DNA from: Bathynomus jamesi
Taxonomy: Eukaryota; Arthropoda; Malacostraca; Isopoda; Cirolanidae
Assembly: GCA_023014485.1 (NCBI GenBank)
Contig: JAJOZX010009449.1
Span: 62,001 to 126,000 of the forward strand
Length of the DNA stretch: 64,000 nucleotides
Direction: 5' to 3'
The translations under genes and the position numbers were made by a program. Positions 11,534 through 23,140 of the stretch are shown here, piece after piece (position 1 is the first letter of the stretch; every line of letters starts with the position of its first letter). The notes under the pieces were generated by a model, which was given only the letters and a program-made list of their open reading frames with translations, ran no database searches and was not told the DNA's origin.

Positions 11534-12288
11534 CAGGGTGGGCCGTAAGTTTCCATACATAGGAAAAATAAACATTTTTTTATGGACAACCATTTTTATT
11601 TATATAATATGCTCTACATGGTTGCCATTGTTTTGAAAACACATTTCAATACGTGTTCCCCACTGTTGATGAACACGCATTAGCACAGTTGACGTTATGC
11701 TTGTAATGGCGTTGGTGATACGTTCTTTAGATGATTTATGTCTCGTATCTTTTCCTGATACACCATGGCCTTCAAGTGCCCCCAAAGATAGAAATCAAGG
11801 GGGGTGAGATCTGGGGATCTGGGAGGCCACTCCACAGGACCACGCCGACCAATCCAAGCATCCGGAAACTGCTGATCCAAATACCGACGCACGTGAAGAC
11901 CATAATGAGGTGGAGCTCCATCTTGCTGGAAGTAAACTGGAAGTTACCTTCCTCGTTAGCAGGGATGGGAAAATCTCTTCTTGCAACATGTTAAGATACC
12001 TTTCGGCATTAAGATTTCCACTGACAAAAATTGGTCCAATAATTCTGTCACCCCATATCCCGGCCCACACCATCACTTTACCGGCACCTTGCATCTTCGT
12101 CGGACTCAGCCAGTTAGGGTTAGCATTACTCCAATAACGTATGTTTTGCCGATTAACCTCTCCATTGACGTAAAAATTTGCTTCATCAGTAAACAAGATC
12201 TTACGTCAAACGCATATTCTTAGGGTATCTGAAACATAAAAACAAACGTTTAATTTTTCCTATGTATGGAAACTTACGGCCCACCCTG
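11534..12288 (-). mobile_element. Mariner DD41D (rosa-like), longest copy of the GGGCC-TIR family
   Basis: TIRs CAGGGTGGGCCGTAAGTTTC (left) and the complement at 12,270-12,288, flanked by TA. Read on the - strand, 12,196-11,950 gives [19 protein letters not shown] (first catalytic Asp) and [17 protein letters not shown]. After a frameshift, 11,930-11,700 gives [20 protein letters not shown] (second Asp) and [17 protein letters not shown] (third Asp). The second-to-third spacing is 41 residues. At 755 bp it is shorter than a full mariner (about 1.3 kb): the N-terminal DNA-binding domain is gone. The frame is broken at least twice. Confidence 0.9.
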
Positions 12289-12563
12289 TATATATATCTG
12301 TGGAGTTGTCTAGTCTGTGTTTATATGTCTGTAAGTTGGGGTGATGTCCACATCGGAATCGTACGCAGTTAACTCGATCTGCTCAGGCTGATCTCTGACC
12401 TGTAATGGGTGGCGGTTCGCACCTAGGACCGCATTCGGACCGAGCGTGTCAGTGCTTTGTGGGTTAGGTGTGTGTGTGTGTGTGTGTGTGGTGTGTGTGG
12501 TGTGTTGTGCTGTACTGTACTGTGTGATGTCTGTGGGGCGTGGTATGCAATGGAGTATTTGGT

Positions 12564-12600
<37 letters not shown>
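12289..12600 (-). pseudogene. Jockey-like LINE, 3' end segment
   Basis: The - strand frame at 12,470-12,310 reads LGPNAVLGANRHPLQVRDQP, resembling the extreme C-terminal region of Jockey-type ORF2 proteins. It forms the last part of the LINE whose 5' end is near 31,017. Two (GT)n tracts (about 12,470-12,500 and 12,569-12,600) have expanded inside it. The left edge abuts the TA of the mariner at 11,534. Confidence 0.5.
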
Positions 12601-12601
<1 letters not shown>

Positions 12602-13979
12602 AGAGATGGGCACAAAATACTTTAAATGTAATTAAATACTAAATACATTACTTCCTTAAAGTATTTAAATACATTACTTCCTTAAAGTATTTAAATACGT
12701 TCTTCCTTAAGTATTTAAATACATACTTCCTTAAAGTATTTAAATACATTACTTTCCTTAAAGTATTTAAATACATTACTTCCTTAAAGTATTTAAATAC
12801 ATTTCAAATACATTTTTAAATACTTATCCAACTATATCATGCCAGAATTTTTTTTAAAACCGATTTCTTGGTAACATTAGTTTATTGATATTATCATCTA
12901 TTAGACTTTATAAACATACTTGTATATGCATAACTCATAAGTAGGGCAATTTTTTACTGACCTAAAAACAAAAACCAAATTTACTTTATTTTCCACCAAA
13001 ATTGACTGATAAATACGTACCATTAAATTATCTAATTTGACTTATTGTAAAGCAATTTTCGTGATTACAAACTATTAGTTGTGTAATTTTAGTGATAAAT
13101 TATATAATCTATTTATAGATTGATACATAAAACTAATATATTATACAACACTCCACATGCAGTCAGTTAACATCTTTAAATACAATTATTCCACATCTGC
13201 ATTATACAACACCGCAATATAGTTTGCAACATTTTCGGATTTGAAGTTTGTCTTTGGCTAGAGTTTTCGAAGAATCGAAAACTTCTTTCGACTGATGCTG
13301 AGGTAGGTTGACAGTTTTTTCGTAGAACGTATAATGCTGGAGATAAAATTATATCCTTGATATCATTGTTTGCAAACGCTTTTTTATATAATTTTTCATA
13401 TTAACATCATAATCTTCTCAAATATATGGTATTGACCGCTTCGTATGCTTCTTTGATAGTAAAATCTGTGCTCTCCATTTTTTCTAAAGAGAACATAATG
13501 AAGAGTACTGTTTTCTGCAACTGTAAGAGCTGAAAACCTAACCCATCTGATTTGATGCCAGCTTTCGCTCTTTTAACGAGGATCCCGTTGCCCTCGAATC
13601 CTTCCACAATCTGTTTTACTTTTGGAAGATGCCTTGCGTAAGAAAACGCTGCATTCAACCAACTGGCCCATCTAGTAACGATTGGATCAGGTGGCTAAGA
13701 TGATTAGAAAGATTTTGTATTTGTTTCAGGGCGAAAATTGTTATCTGACAGTTGAGGCTAAGAAATGTATTTGCGAAATGTATTTGCGAAATGTATTTGC
13801 GAAATGTATTTGCGAAATGTATTAAAAAAATATGTATTTTCAAATAAATACTCTTTCAAAGTATTTAAATATGTATTTAAAAACGCACCGAAAAAAGTAT
13901 TCATAAATACAAGTATTACAATACAAATGTATTTAAATATGTATTTAAATATATTGTATTTAAATACTGCCCATCTCTG
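12601..13979 (-). mobile_element. hAT element with transposase remnants
   Basis: Ends CAGAGATGGGCA (12,601) and TGCCCATCTCTG (13,979) are perfect 12-bp TIRs of hAT type. Near both ends there are arrays of TATTTAAATAC-like units. On the - strand, 13,690-13,410 encodes RWASWLNAAFSYARHLPKV and GNGILVKRAKAGI. Nearer 13,350-13,240 is TSASVERSF, the hallmark of the hAT C-terminal dimerisation domain. The frame is broken and the N-terminal half is missing. The left insertion point is inside a GT microsatellite, so the 8-bp duplication cannot be confirmed (GTGTGTGT against TCTGGTGT). Confidence 0.88.
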
Positions 13980-14879
13980 TCTGGTGTTACCTTAATGGTG
14001 CGAGGTGTTTGTGCATGATTGTACATGTAGTGGCAAGGGTGTTGTGGGTTAGTGTCGCTGCTGCCATGAGTTGTGTTCCCCTCATGTCTAAATGTTCCCT
14101 AACTTTCAGTATTTTGTTTCTGTGTGCAGGTGTTCTATTGGTGTTGTTTGAGTGCATCCTGTAATGATACGAAGTGCGTTGTTTTGTACTGTCTGTAAGC
14201 TGTTTGTGTGTTTGAGATAATGGGTGCCTAGCATGGGCTAGCATAGTTCATAACTAAGCGAATATATTGTTTGTATATGAGTGATGATGTTTCCTGCTGG
14301 TGTCCAAAGTTGTGTGTGTCAGTACCTTAAGTGGTGTTAAGTCTTGACGTACATTTGTTTTTAATGTCCTGAATGTGGTTGGCAAAAGATAATGATGTGT
14401 TGTATGTGACCCCAATTATTTTGGTCCTATGAGTGTGTGGAATGTTGGTGTTGGTTAGTGTAAGCTGTGGAGTTATCTGGTGTTCTTTGCAAGGTGATGG
14501 TTGATTTTGTGGGCGCTACTTTGAGTCTATTGTGTGTGAGCCAGTCTTGTATACTGTTTATGTATGTTTGTAGGTTATTTGTAGCAGTGTCGATGTTGTT
14601 GTGGGTGAATGTTAGTGATGTCATCTGCATATGATAATAAGGTAAGTTTGTTATACATGCATGGCATTCCAACACCCATAGATAAGTTGAAGAGTGTTCG
14701 TGAGAGAACAGAGCCTTGAGGGACCCCGTTCGGAAAAATCTTGTTTTTTGATGACTGGCCATTAAATGTGACATGTGAGTGTCTTCCTGAAAGATAGTTG
14801 CTCAGCCACCGTTTGGTGTTATTGTGCATGTTTGTGTTGAGTATTTATTTTGTTTGAGAGGGAAGCGTGGGATAGCATC
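13980..14879 (-). pseudogene. Jockey-like LINE, RT motifs B to C and thumb
   Basis: Read on the - strand: NNTKRWLSNYLSGRHSHVTF (14,826-14,770), NGVPQGSVLSRTLFNL (motif B, about 14,731-14,684), LSYADDIT (motif C, about 14,640-14,610), then YINSIQDWLTHNRLKVAPTK. The stretch before NNTKRW reads DAIPR at 14,879 and joins across the 12.85-kb insertion to DISKAF at 27,760. Together they give the standard motif A KAFDAIPR. Frameshifts are present between motifs B and C. Confidence 0.8.
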
Positions 14880-14933
14880 AGTAGTATAGCCGAAAAAGGG
14901 GGGAGTGCAAGAATGTTGCAAGTGATTATGTAA

Positions 14934-15120
14934 TGTTGCAAAGGGGGCGGGGTTGTTGCAAAGGGGGGTGGGGGTTGCAAAAATTTTGAAAAAAAGAAAA
15001 AAATACCCCAAAGGGCCCTTTGTTGCCAACCTAGGTTGCAAGGAGCATGCAACTTGGAGGCGGAGTTCTCCCCCAAGCTATTCCCCCCAAAGGGCCAGAA
15101 AGGAGAGAAAGGAGGAGAGG
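14934..15120. repeat. Subterminal G-rich and 65-bp direct repeats of the left arm
   Basis: TTGCAAAGGGGG-type blocks repeat at 14,934-14,980; such G-runs could form quadruplexes. The block starting GCAACTTGGAGGCGGAG at 15,048 recurs at 16,198 within the same arm. Their complements lie at 27,236-27,312 and 27,498-27,560 in the right arm, so each arm has two copies. Confidence 0.6.
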
Positions 15121-15217
15121 TGTTCACCTGGCAGGAGCCAAGTGCATATTAAGACTTCAGCCGAGTAGGCGTTGTTTTATAGGATCCTAATCAGCCAGAA
15201 TCAGCCAGTTGGCTGAG

Positions 15218-15221
<4 letters not shown>

Positions 15222-15248
<27 letters not shown>
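15222..15248. repeat. (AG)n microsatellite
   Basis: A GA run at the boundary where the arms stop matching. The right arm has the shorter counterpart CTCTCTCTC near 27,328. The private LINE fragment of the left arm begins here. Confidence 0.8.
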
Positions 15249-15250
<2 letters not shown>

Positions 15251-16170
15251 ACAAGGAGGAGTTACAAGGAAAAGAAGTACCTCAAAAGGCCTTGCGGCCC
15301 ATACCGAGGAGGTACCAATGGCAACGGGTGCCAGGGAAAATTTTGTCTTTCAACTATCCTAGCAGTAGTAGAAAACTGGATAGAAAAGTAGAAGGCTCTC
15401 TCCCCACCCTCGGCTCCCTCCCTGCCAGAGGCAGGTACGGAAAAAGGTTGAAGAAAATACCTTGACCCTGGAAAAGTAGCCAAGGAAATTTTACAGGAAA
15501 GTGGAGAATATATAAATAGCTCTATATTTAGCTTGCTCACAGAGACACTGAGCAAGCGAACTCCTGCAGAGTTTTCTGAGGTTTAATCTTAAACTATGAG
15601 TGTGTTCAGTACTTTGTCTAGCCTATTTTTAAACAGATTTACACTTTGACTGGAAACAACCTCTGAGGGAAGTTGGTTCCAGATATTAACTATTTTATAG
15701 GAAAAGAAATTTCCGCAGACTGAGGTCCTAAATGTCTTTACACACTCAAATAGTGTGCAAGATTTCGTCTAACCTTTTCTTGAACTGATCCACAGAGGAA
15801 CTGTTCACAACTTCCGAAGGTAACCTGTTCCATGTGTCAAAGATCTTATACGTAAAGTAATTCCCACACACACTAGTCCTAAACCGTTCAAATCCAACTT
15901 CCAACCATTGTTGCGAGTTGGGTTATCATTTAAACTAAACATACTTCTAAAATCGACATCGTTGAACCCTCGTAAGAGCTTGAAAACCTCGATCAGTTGA
16001 CCGCGCAGCCTCCGAGTTCAAGCGAAAAACAAGTTCAGGGCGCGTAACCGTCGATTGTAGCCCATATGCCTAACGGAAGGGATTAACTTTGTGGCCCTCG
16101 CCTGCACTCGCTCCAGCCTCTCAATATCTTTCCTGAGGGTGGGCGACCAGAACTGCACAGCATACTCGAG
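15249..16170 (-). pseudogene. LINE 3' fragment present only in the left arm
   Basis: On the - strand, 16,224-16,040 encodes LEYAVQFWSPTLRKDIERLE and QARATKLIPSVRHMGYNRRL, followed by a relic of RGFNDVDFRSMF-type sequence (about 15,970-15,940) and NQLPSEVV-like repeats (15,690-15,650). This is the C-terminal region and 3' end of an L2/CR1-type LINE. The complementary place in the right arm (27,312-27,370) lacks it, so it arrived after the inverted duplication or was lost from one arm. Two tandem, diverged copies of the C-terminal stretch seem present (15,600-15,750 and 15,760-15,900). Confidence 0.65.
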
Positions 16171-17882
16171 AGAGAGAGGCTTTGATTGCAAGGCATGCAA
16201 CTTGGAGGCGGAGTTCTCCCCCAAGTTATTTTCGTTTACCTAACCTAAGAGGCCTCTAAGGGGTTTTCCCAAAGGGCCAGAAAGAGAAGGACCAGAGGTC
16301 CTTGCTCGGCTGGGAGCCGAGCTGGAATGACTCCGTCAGTCGTCTCTCGGCCTTTTATAAACCTCTATTCAGTTGCTGAGTTGCCAGATCACGCCATGTA
16401 TTCAGTTGCTGAGTTGCCAGATCGCAGCATGTATTCCAGATAGCGACATGTATTCCGATAGCAATATTTATTAAATTGTACTTGTATATATAACAAACTA
16501 ATGAACACTGTACACAAAACCATATAAAATACCACAATATATGATTGTAGATGAGTCCTCACGAATAACGAAACGAAATGAACATTTACGATACAATTCG
16601 AAACACATGCACTTCATTCCCTAAATCCCCCCCTGTACTTGTATATATAATAAACTAATGAATCACTCGTGTGCACAAACAATATAAAATACCACAATAT
16701 ATATTTATATAGTTAATCAATTGGAAGATTCAATTAAAATTGAAATTAGTCAAAACAATCCGCTATAACGGGATCGGTTTCGAAGAACACCTGATGGTTG
16801 AGAGACCTTCCCCCCAATCCCTGATAAGTATCCCTTCACTCCAAACGAGATGAAATTTATGAAACACACGGGCCTCATTCCCTGCGAAAAAAAAAAAATG
16901 AAAAAAACGAAAATTTACGAAACAATTCATTTAAAAGTTGAAATTAGCCAAACACATTCTCATTGCGCTTACGAAAAAACATATTAACAATATATGATGG
17001 TAGATGAATCCAATTAAATTCTGTTAAATAAATAATTTTACACACTTAATTTCATTATAATATTCGAATATGACACACACACACGCACATGAGGAAAAGG
17101 CGACTCTGGGCATTTCGAATCGTGTCCCTAGAGACCTTTTCGGCCAAGGGTTAATCCTTTCGTCCAAGATATTCGAGCAAAAACCACCGTACTTCAAATT
17201 TAATATTATCATTATTATTACTTCTATAATGAAAATATTTACGCGTAATTTGTATGGTGTCATATTCTTAGATAGCATCTCTGTTATGAAAGAAATACAC
17301 ACAATTATATTAAATAACAATCCGCGAAAGAAATAAGGTAGGCATACCTGAATTTACTAATAACTATATATATATATTATATATATATATTATATATATA
17401 TATATATATAATATATATATATAGAAAGAGAGCGAGAGTTTGTTCAAATAAAGGAATCCAATATATTCCATTTACCTCAGTTTTCCAATGGAGTTATTAG
17501 TAATATAACAGCATAAACAAAGTTACCCAATAAATAAATCGTTAGACTGAAAATTATCATATCACAAATCTACACACACACACACACACACACACACTGT
17601 ATATATTACGAAAATCAGGAAAAATGCCAAACGTGTATTAATTTAATGATCCTAAACGTATATTATAAGAAATTAATTACTATTTTCACCTTTTAAGAGA
17701 GTCAGTTATTATAAGAATTTAATTACTCAATATAAGAAATTAAACGCGCGCGTAATATATATAACTCAAAACACACGTGCCTGCGTTAAAACCTTTGAAA
17801 GGTGTGGGCGTTCACAGAGGAATTTTGTTGGAACTTCCTCTCTCTCTCTCGTATCCCTTCACTCCAAATCTTAGCTTGCACG

Positions 17883-17921
<39 letters not shown>

Positions 17922-18419
17922 GTATATATATATCAGGAAAATAAACAAACGTGTATTAATTTAAATGAAACTAACATACGAGCCTCATTCCCCAACCCGG
18001 CTACATATATATATATATATAACGAATAAACTCGTAGACACACACACACACCACACACACACACACACACACACTTTCCCGAAAACCAATACATTTTTTC
18101 ATCTCTCCGTGGAGCAGAAAAAATATTACGCGCTTTTCATCTTAAGTGAATTAAAGCAATTTTATGAAAAAGAATATGAATTTCAGAACTAAGTTAACAT
18201 TTATACAAGGCTAGAAGCTTTATCAACTCCTAATTTATTCTCAATGATAACCTATATTTTTAATATAATTAATTAATTTTCTTTTATATCATAATCAGCG
18301 AGCAACTATGTTAAGCAACGTTGGAATCCAAGATAATTCCCTTACTCTTTCCTCACCAGCGAGACTTTAAAACTACGTAGGCCCCCCACCCCCCAAACAT
18401 TATTTTGACTGTAGGAACG
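16171..18419. other. Left arm middle: AT-rich, microsatellites, no gene recognised
   Basis: Contains AT repeats (17,367-17,423) and AC repeats (17,571-17,597; 17,880-17,919; 18,039-18,076). Short open frames here are driven by these repeats. The complement is 23,590-27,310 in the right arm. No structural-virus protein or integrase motif was recognised on either strand. Confidence 0.6.
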
Positions 18420-18840
18420 TTGAAGACTGATCGATACTACGACAATTTTAATGAAAGTAACCCTTATAATATATAGCTGATGATGTGAGCGTTATTGCGT
18501 GAATGATGTGCGCGTGCTTAGAGTATGTGTCATGCCTTTAGAAGGATGTACATAAACCCGTTTCAAATGCGATCCACTGCAAGTCGCAACCACCATCGCA
18601 TCATTATGTTTTACGGTGTTCAAGAATAACTTCATGCCTAAAGACACCTTAGCCATTATTCACCGAAACAACCCCGCAGTTACGGACACAAGGCTATTTA
18701 CTAATAAAATAAATGTATATCTTGATAAATTTAATGTTAATGAAGTCGCCTTGGCAATTTCCAGTTCCGAGAAAAAGACTCTCAAAGCCATTTCTCTCTT
18801 TGTGCATATATATTATTAAAAATGTTAATTGTTCTAAGAC
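18420..18840 (+). pseudogene. Protein-primed DNA polymerase B fragment, left arm (frameshifted)
   Basis: Mirror copy of 23,141-23,590. The exonuclease III region is recognisable only in pieces because of indels: an extra AT near 18,473 and lost bases near 18,487 and 18,530. The segment 18,616-18,696 remains in frame (FKNNFMPKDTLAIIHRNN). At 18,697 it runs into a 53-bp LINE-like patch. In autonomous Polintons this enzyme replicates the linear element from a terminal protein; here only about 90 residues of the exonuclease region survive, without palm or thumb motifs. Confidence 0.65.
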
Positions 18841-19089
18841 TATTTATAAAAGAAAATGGGATTTTGGCACAACTTGCATAATTATGTATTCTACAACTTG
18901 CTTATTGTAATTTTAAATATGTTATGAACGTTATACGCGTCACTATTAAATGTCATTTATATATATTTTTTTTTTTTTTTACTTTCGATTTGATTTTGGA
19001 TTATGTGTTTCAGCTTTGTAATTTTAATTTTTATTATTGAACAGTTTTAATTTTATACTTTAGATCTAGCTATCCACGTTTATATATTT

Positions 19090-19447
19090 TTGTCATTTAT
19101 ACATTTTTATCAGGCATTGAAATGCGATAGTCCCCCGAAACAGCGGATGCTGCCAAATATAATAACTTTTCTGCGCTACGTCATCGTCTTTATCCTAAAT
19201 ATAAAGTTTAATACAGTTCTTAGTACCTCTGTCGTTCAATTATTAATCTTATATGTTATAATGTTTCAGAACAATCATATGATCCCTTTCCAGATAAAAG
19301 CCTAGTCCAAACGTATTTGGTTTTAGAATTTATAAATCTTAAAAAGATATAGAAAAACAAGAAACACAAAGGAGAAAATGAATTCCTAACTGACGCATTT
19401 ACATGCACAAATATACGTAATAATAATAATAATAATATCGCTAACAA
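19090..19447. other. Perfectly mirrored inner segment, left arm
   Basis: Both open frames crossing this segment (71 codons on +, 63 on -) have amino-acid-identical mirror copies at 22,539-22,896, with no net indel. I recognise no protein family, and the identity of two overlapping opposite frames shows DNA-level identity rather than coding constraint. Confidence 0.6.
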
Positions 19448-19929
19448 TAGACATATATCTGCTCTTATTTAGCTATTTGTTATTTGTAGTTAAACAGCAG
19501 TGAACATTCCTCAAACAGTAGGCTGTAGACCTGACATACTATGCACGAGAATTTTGTCAAATTTCCAGATTCCAGACAGTTCATAATACAGCTCAGTCCA
19601 GACCTCATTTTTTATGGTGACTGTCACTGGGACACATTTTCCAGATTGCTAGGAACAAATGAATAAAATGCCATGACTACAATCTTGTAGCTCACCAACC
19701 TTTTTCCTGAGCTTTAATTCTGAAAATATTTTTTTTCATCAATACTATATATTTGGTCCTTAGTTATAAAGAACACATCATTTGATGTTTAAAGACTCCC
19801 AAGTTCCAGGAAAATTGAGATGGTCATTTCACTCAAAAATCTGACAAGATAATTGATCACACAGTTTCCAAATTAGTTGGCAAATTTATGAAAAAAGTGT
19901 GTGGAAACCATTCATGTGCAAAAGTCTTA

Positions 19930-20600
19930 GTTTGATAAAATATGGTAAATGTGGTACACAGTAGCTCTTTAGTTAATTTCAAGAAAAATTTAGACACTTT
20001 CATGAGTGAAAGAGATAGTTTGTAGATTGTATATCGTGTATATCCTTAGTTTCAGTTTTGTAGGCTCTTTTGGTGGAAGTAAATAGTTGTATATTAATTA
20101 GCTAGTTTGAGATTGACATTTTACAAAATTTTATTATTATTAAAATGTAGCTGATGACTTGGATTACCTCAATAGGCCCAAGTGCCTTCATGTTTTCCAA
20201 ATGTAATGTAACGTAATAACTTAGCTAAGAATACGGTATACACTATTCACATTCAGCAAACTATCTCTTTCATTCATGGAAGTGTCTAAATTTTTCTTAA
20301 AATTAACTAATGAGCTACTGTTTACCACATCATATGGCAAGTCATTCCAAAAATCTACTACTCTATGAGTAAAGAAGTATTTTTGTAGATCAAGTCAACA
20401 AGTCTGTTTTCTAATTTTCTTATTATGCCCACAAGTTATCCCATCAGTATCTAGTGAGAAAAAGTTATGTACATCTAAAGTGTCCAAACCTGAAAACATT
20501 TTAAACATCTGTATCATATCTCTCTTCATGTCTCTCAAAACTAAACATGCCTAGTTCCTTTAATCTTTTCCAGTATCCCTAACTACTGTCATCAAATGAA
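19930..20600. repeat. Two LINE 3' ends tail to tail, left arm core
   Basis: + strand 19,940-20,200 encodes SSSLVNFKKNLDTFMSER followed by a 3' tail with GGATTACCTCAATAGGCCC. From about 20,205 the opposite strand carries the same kind of end, mirrored from 21,400-21,790 (YWKRLKELGMFSFERHEERY, VVDFWNDLPYDVV). So each arm contains its own smaller inverted repeat, nested in the giant one. Confidence 0.65.
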
Positions 20601-20987
20601 TTAATTAGCCACAGCCTACTAAGGGCCTATTTCTTTTTACAACATTGAATTGTAATTTTACTTCCATTTTATTACTTGGTAAGTTAATTCACAAATGTTA
20701 AATTATCTAAATAAGTTTTACTCATAAAAAAAGACATATACCTAGATTATTACTACATTTGCAGTACAAAACCTTAAATTTAAGTAGCGTATTACTTCCC
20801 TTAATACAAGTGTACAGTACTTAGCTATATACAATAATGAATTCCTGAGTTTTTAAGCATGTGAATTATTGGCTATAAGTTCATATTCTTTTTTAATATG
20901 TGTTGTTTTATGTAAATTCGTATGTAAACTTATATACAGCTAATAACTCTTATGTTTAGACACTGACTCAGGAATTTATTATTGTAC

Positions 20988-21005
20988 TCAGGCTTTAAGT
21001 CTGAT
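20988..21005. other. Centre of the palindrome
   Basis: Eighteen bases (TCAGGCTTTAAGTCTGAT) separate the arms at GTAC/GTAC. TCAG and CTGA within them can still pair, leaving a loop of about 10 nt or less. Extruded, the element would be a hairpin with a 6-kb stem. Confidence 0.85.
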
Positions 21006-21399
21006 GTACAATAAATTCCTGAGTCAGTGTCTAAACATAAGAGTTATTAGCTGTATATAAGTTTACATACGAATTTACATAAAACAACACATATTAAAAA
21101 AGAATATGAACTTATAGCCAATAATTCACATGCTTAAAAACTCAGGAATTCATTATTGTATATAGCTAAGTACTGTACACTTGTATTAAGGGAAGTAATA
21201 CGCTACTTAAATTTAAGGTTTTGTACTGCAAATGTAGTAATAATCTAGGTATATGTCTTTTTTATGAGTAAAACTTATTTAGATAATTTAACATTTGTGA
21301 ATTAACTTACCAAGTAATAAAATGGAAGTAAAATTACAATTCAATGTTGTAAAAAGAAATAGGCCCTTAGTAGGCTGTGGCTAATTAATTCATTTGATG

Positions 21400-22050
21400 A
21401 CAGTAGTTAGGGATACTGGAAAAGATTAAAGGAACTAGGCATGTTTAGTTTTGAGAGACATGAAGAGAGATATGATACAGATGTTTAAAATGTTTTCAGG
21501 TTTGGACACTTTAGATGTACATAACTTTTTCTCACTAGATACTGATGGGATAACTTGTGGGCATAATAAGAAAATTAGAAAACAGACTTGTTGACTTGAT
21601 CTACAAAAATACTTCTTTACTCATAGAGTAGTAGATTTTTGGAATGACTTGCCATATGATGTGGTAAACAGTAGCTCATTAGTTAATTTTAAGAAAAATT
21701 TAGACACTTCCATGAATGAAAGAGAGTTTGCTGAATGTGAATAGTGTATACCGTATTCTTAGCTAAGTTATTACGTTACATTTCATTTGGAAAACATGAA
21801 GGCACTTGGGCCTATTGAGGTAATCCAAGTCATCAGCTACATTTTAATAATAATAAAATTTTGTAAAATGTCAATCTCAAACTAGCTAATTAATATACAA
21901 CTATTTACTTCCACCAAAAGAGCCTACAAAACAAACTAAGGATATACACGATATACAATCTACAAACTATCTCTTTCACTCATGAAAGTGTCTAAATTTT
22001 TCTTGAAATTAACTAAAGAGCTACTGTGTACCACATTTACCATATTTTAT
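21400..22050. repeat. Two LINE 3' ends tail to tail, right arm core
   Basis: Mirror of 19,930-20,600. The + strand at 21,400-21,790 encodes LINE C-terminal stretches (LKELGMFSFERHEERYDT, FWNDLPYDVVNSSSLVNF) in interrupted frames, followed by GGGCCTATTGAGGTAATCC. From about 22,050 down to 21,900 the - strand carries the second tail. Confidence 0.65.
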
Positions 22051-23140
22051 CAAACTAAGACTTTTGCACATGAATGGTTTCCACACACTTTTTTCATAAA
22101 TTTGCCAACTAATTTGGAAACTGTGTGATCAATTATCTTGTCAGATTTTTGAGTGAAATGACCATCTCAATTTTCCTGGAACTTGGGAGTCTTTAAACAT
22201 CAAATGATGTGTTCTTTATAACTAAGGACCAAATATATAGTATTGATGAAAAAAAAATATTTTCAGAATTAAAGCTCAGGAAAAAGGTTGGTGAGCTACA
22301 AGATTGTAGTCATGGCATTTTATTCATTTGTTCCTAGCAATCTGGAAAATGTGTCCCAGTGACAGTCACCATAAAAAATGAGGTCTGGACTGAGCTGTAT
22401 TATGAACTGTCTGGAATCTGGAAATTTGACAAAATTCTCGTGCATAGTATGTCAGGTCTACAGCCTACTGTTTGAGGAATGTTCACTGCTGTTTAACTAC
22501 AAATAACAAATAGCTAAATAAGAGCAGATATATGTCTATTGTTAGCGATATTATTATTATTATTATTACGTATATTTGTGCATGTAAATGCGTCAGTTAG
22601 GAATTCATTTTCTCCTTTGTGTTTCTTGTTTTTCTATATCTTTTTAAGATTTATAAATTCTAAAACCAAATACGTTTGGACTAGGCTTTTATCTGGAAAG
22701 GGATCATATGATTGTTCTGAAACATTATAACATATAAGATTAATAATTGAACGACAGAGGTACTAAGAACTGTATTAAACTTTATATTTAGGATAAAGAC
22801 GATGACGTAGCGCAGAAAAGTTATTATATTTGGCAGCATCCGCTGTTTCGGGGGACTATCGCATTTCAATGCCTGATAAAAATGTATAAATGACAAAAAT
22901 ATATAAACGTGGATAGCTAGATCTAAAGTATAAAATTAAAACTGTTCAATAATAAAAATTAAAATTACAAAGCTGAAACACATAATCCAAAATCAAATCG
23001 AAAAAAAAAAAAAAATAAAAAATATATATATAAATGACATTTAATAGTGACGCGTATAACGTTCATAACATATTTAAAATTACAATAAGCAAGTTGTAGA
23101 ATACATAATTATGCAAGTTGTGCCAAAATCCCATTTTCTT

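Larger units (their letters stand above)
14880..20987 (+). repeat. Left arm of the giant palindrome
   Basis: 6.1 kb, matching the complement of 21,006-27,733. The mirror coordinate (left plus right position) is 41,986 across 19,090-19,447, where no net indel occurs. It is 41,984 at the polymerase patch and 42,613 at the ends, because of private insertions. Contents outward to inward: G-rich subterminal repeats, an (AG)n run, a private LINE 3' fragment (15,249-16,170), AT- and AC-rich microsatellites, a polymerase B fragment, two opposed LINE 3' tails, and the centre. Confidence 0.9.

Noticed and set aside
12601..13979. CRISPR-like array from repeated TATTTAAATAC units
   Set aside because: Units are irregular subterminal repeats of a hAT element in both orientations, without spacers of constant length.
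17802..18029. Open frames made of TH, VC or IY repeats (also 4,613-4,876; 12,310-12,642; 23,897-24,291; 57,539-57,901)
   Set aside because: They are translations of (GT)n, (AC)n and (AT)n microsatellites and carry no domain.
19090..19447. 63- and 71-codon frames identical in both palindrome arms
   Set aside because: Identity in two overlapping, opposite frames shows DNA identity of the arms, not protein selection. No family recognised.
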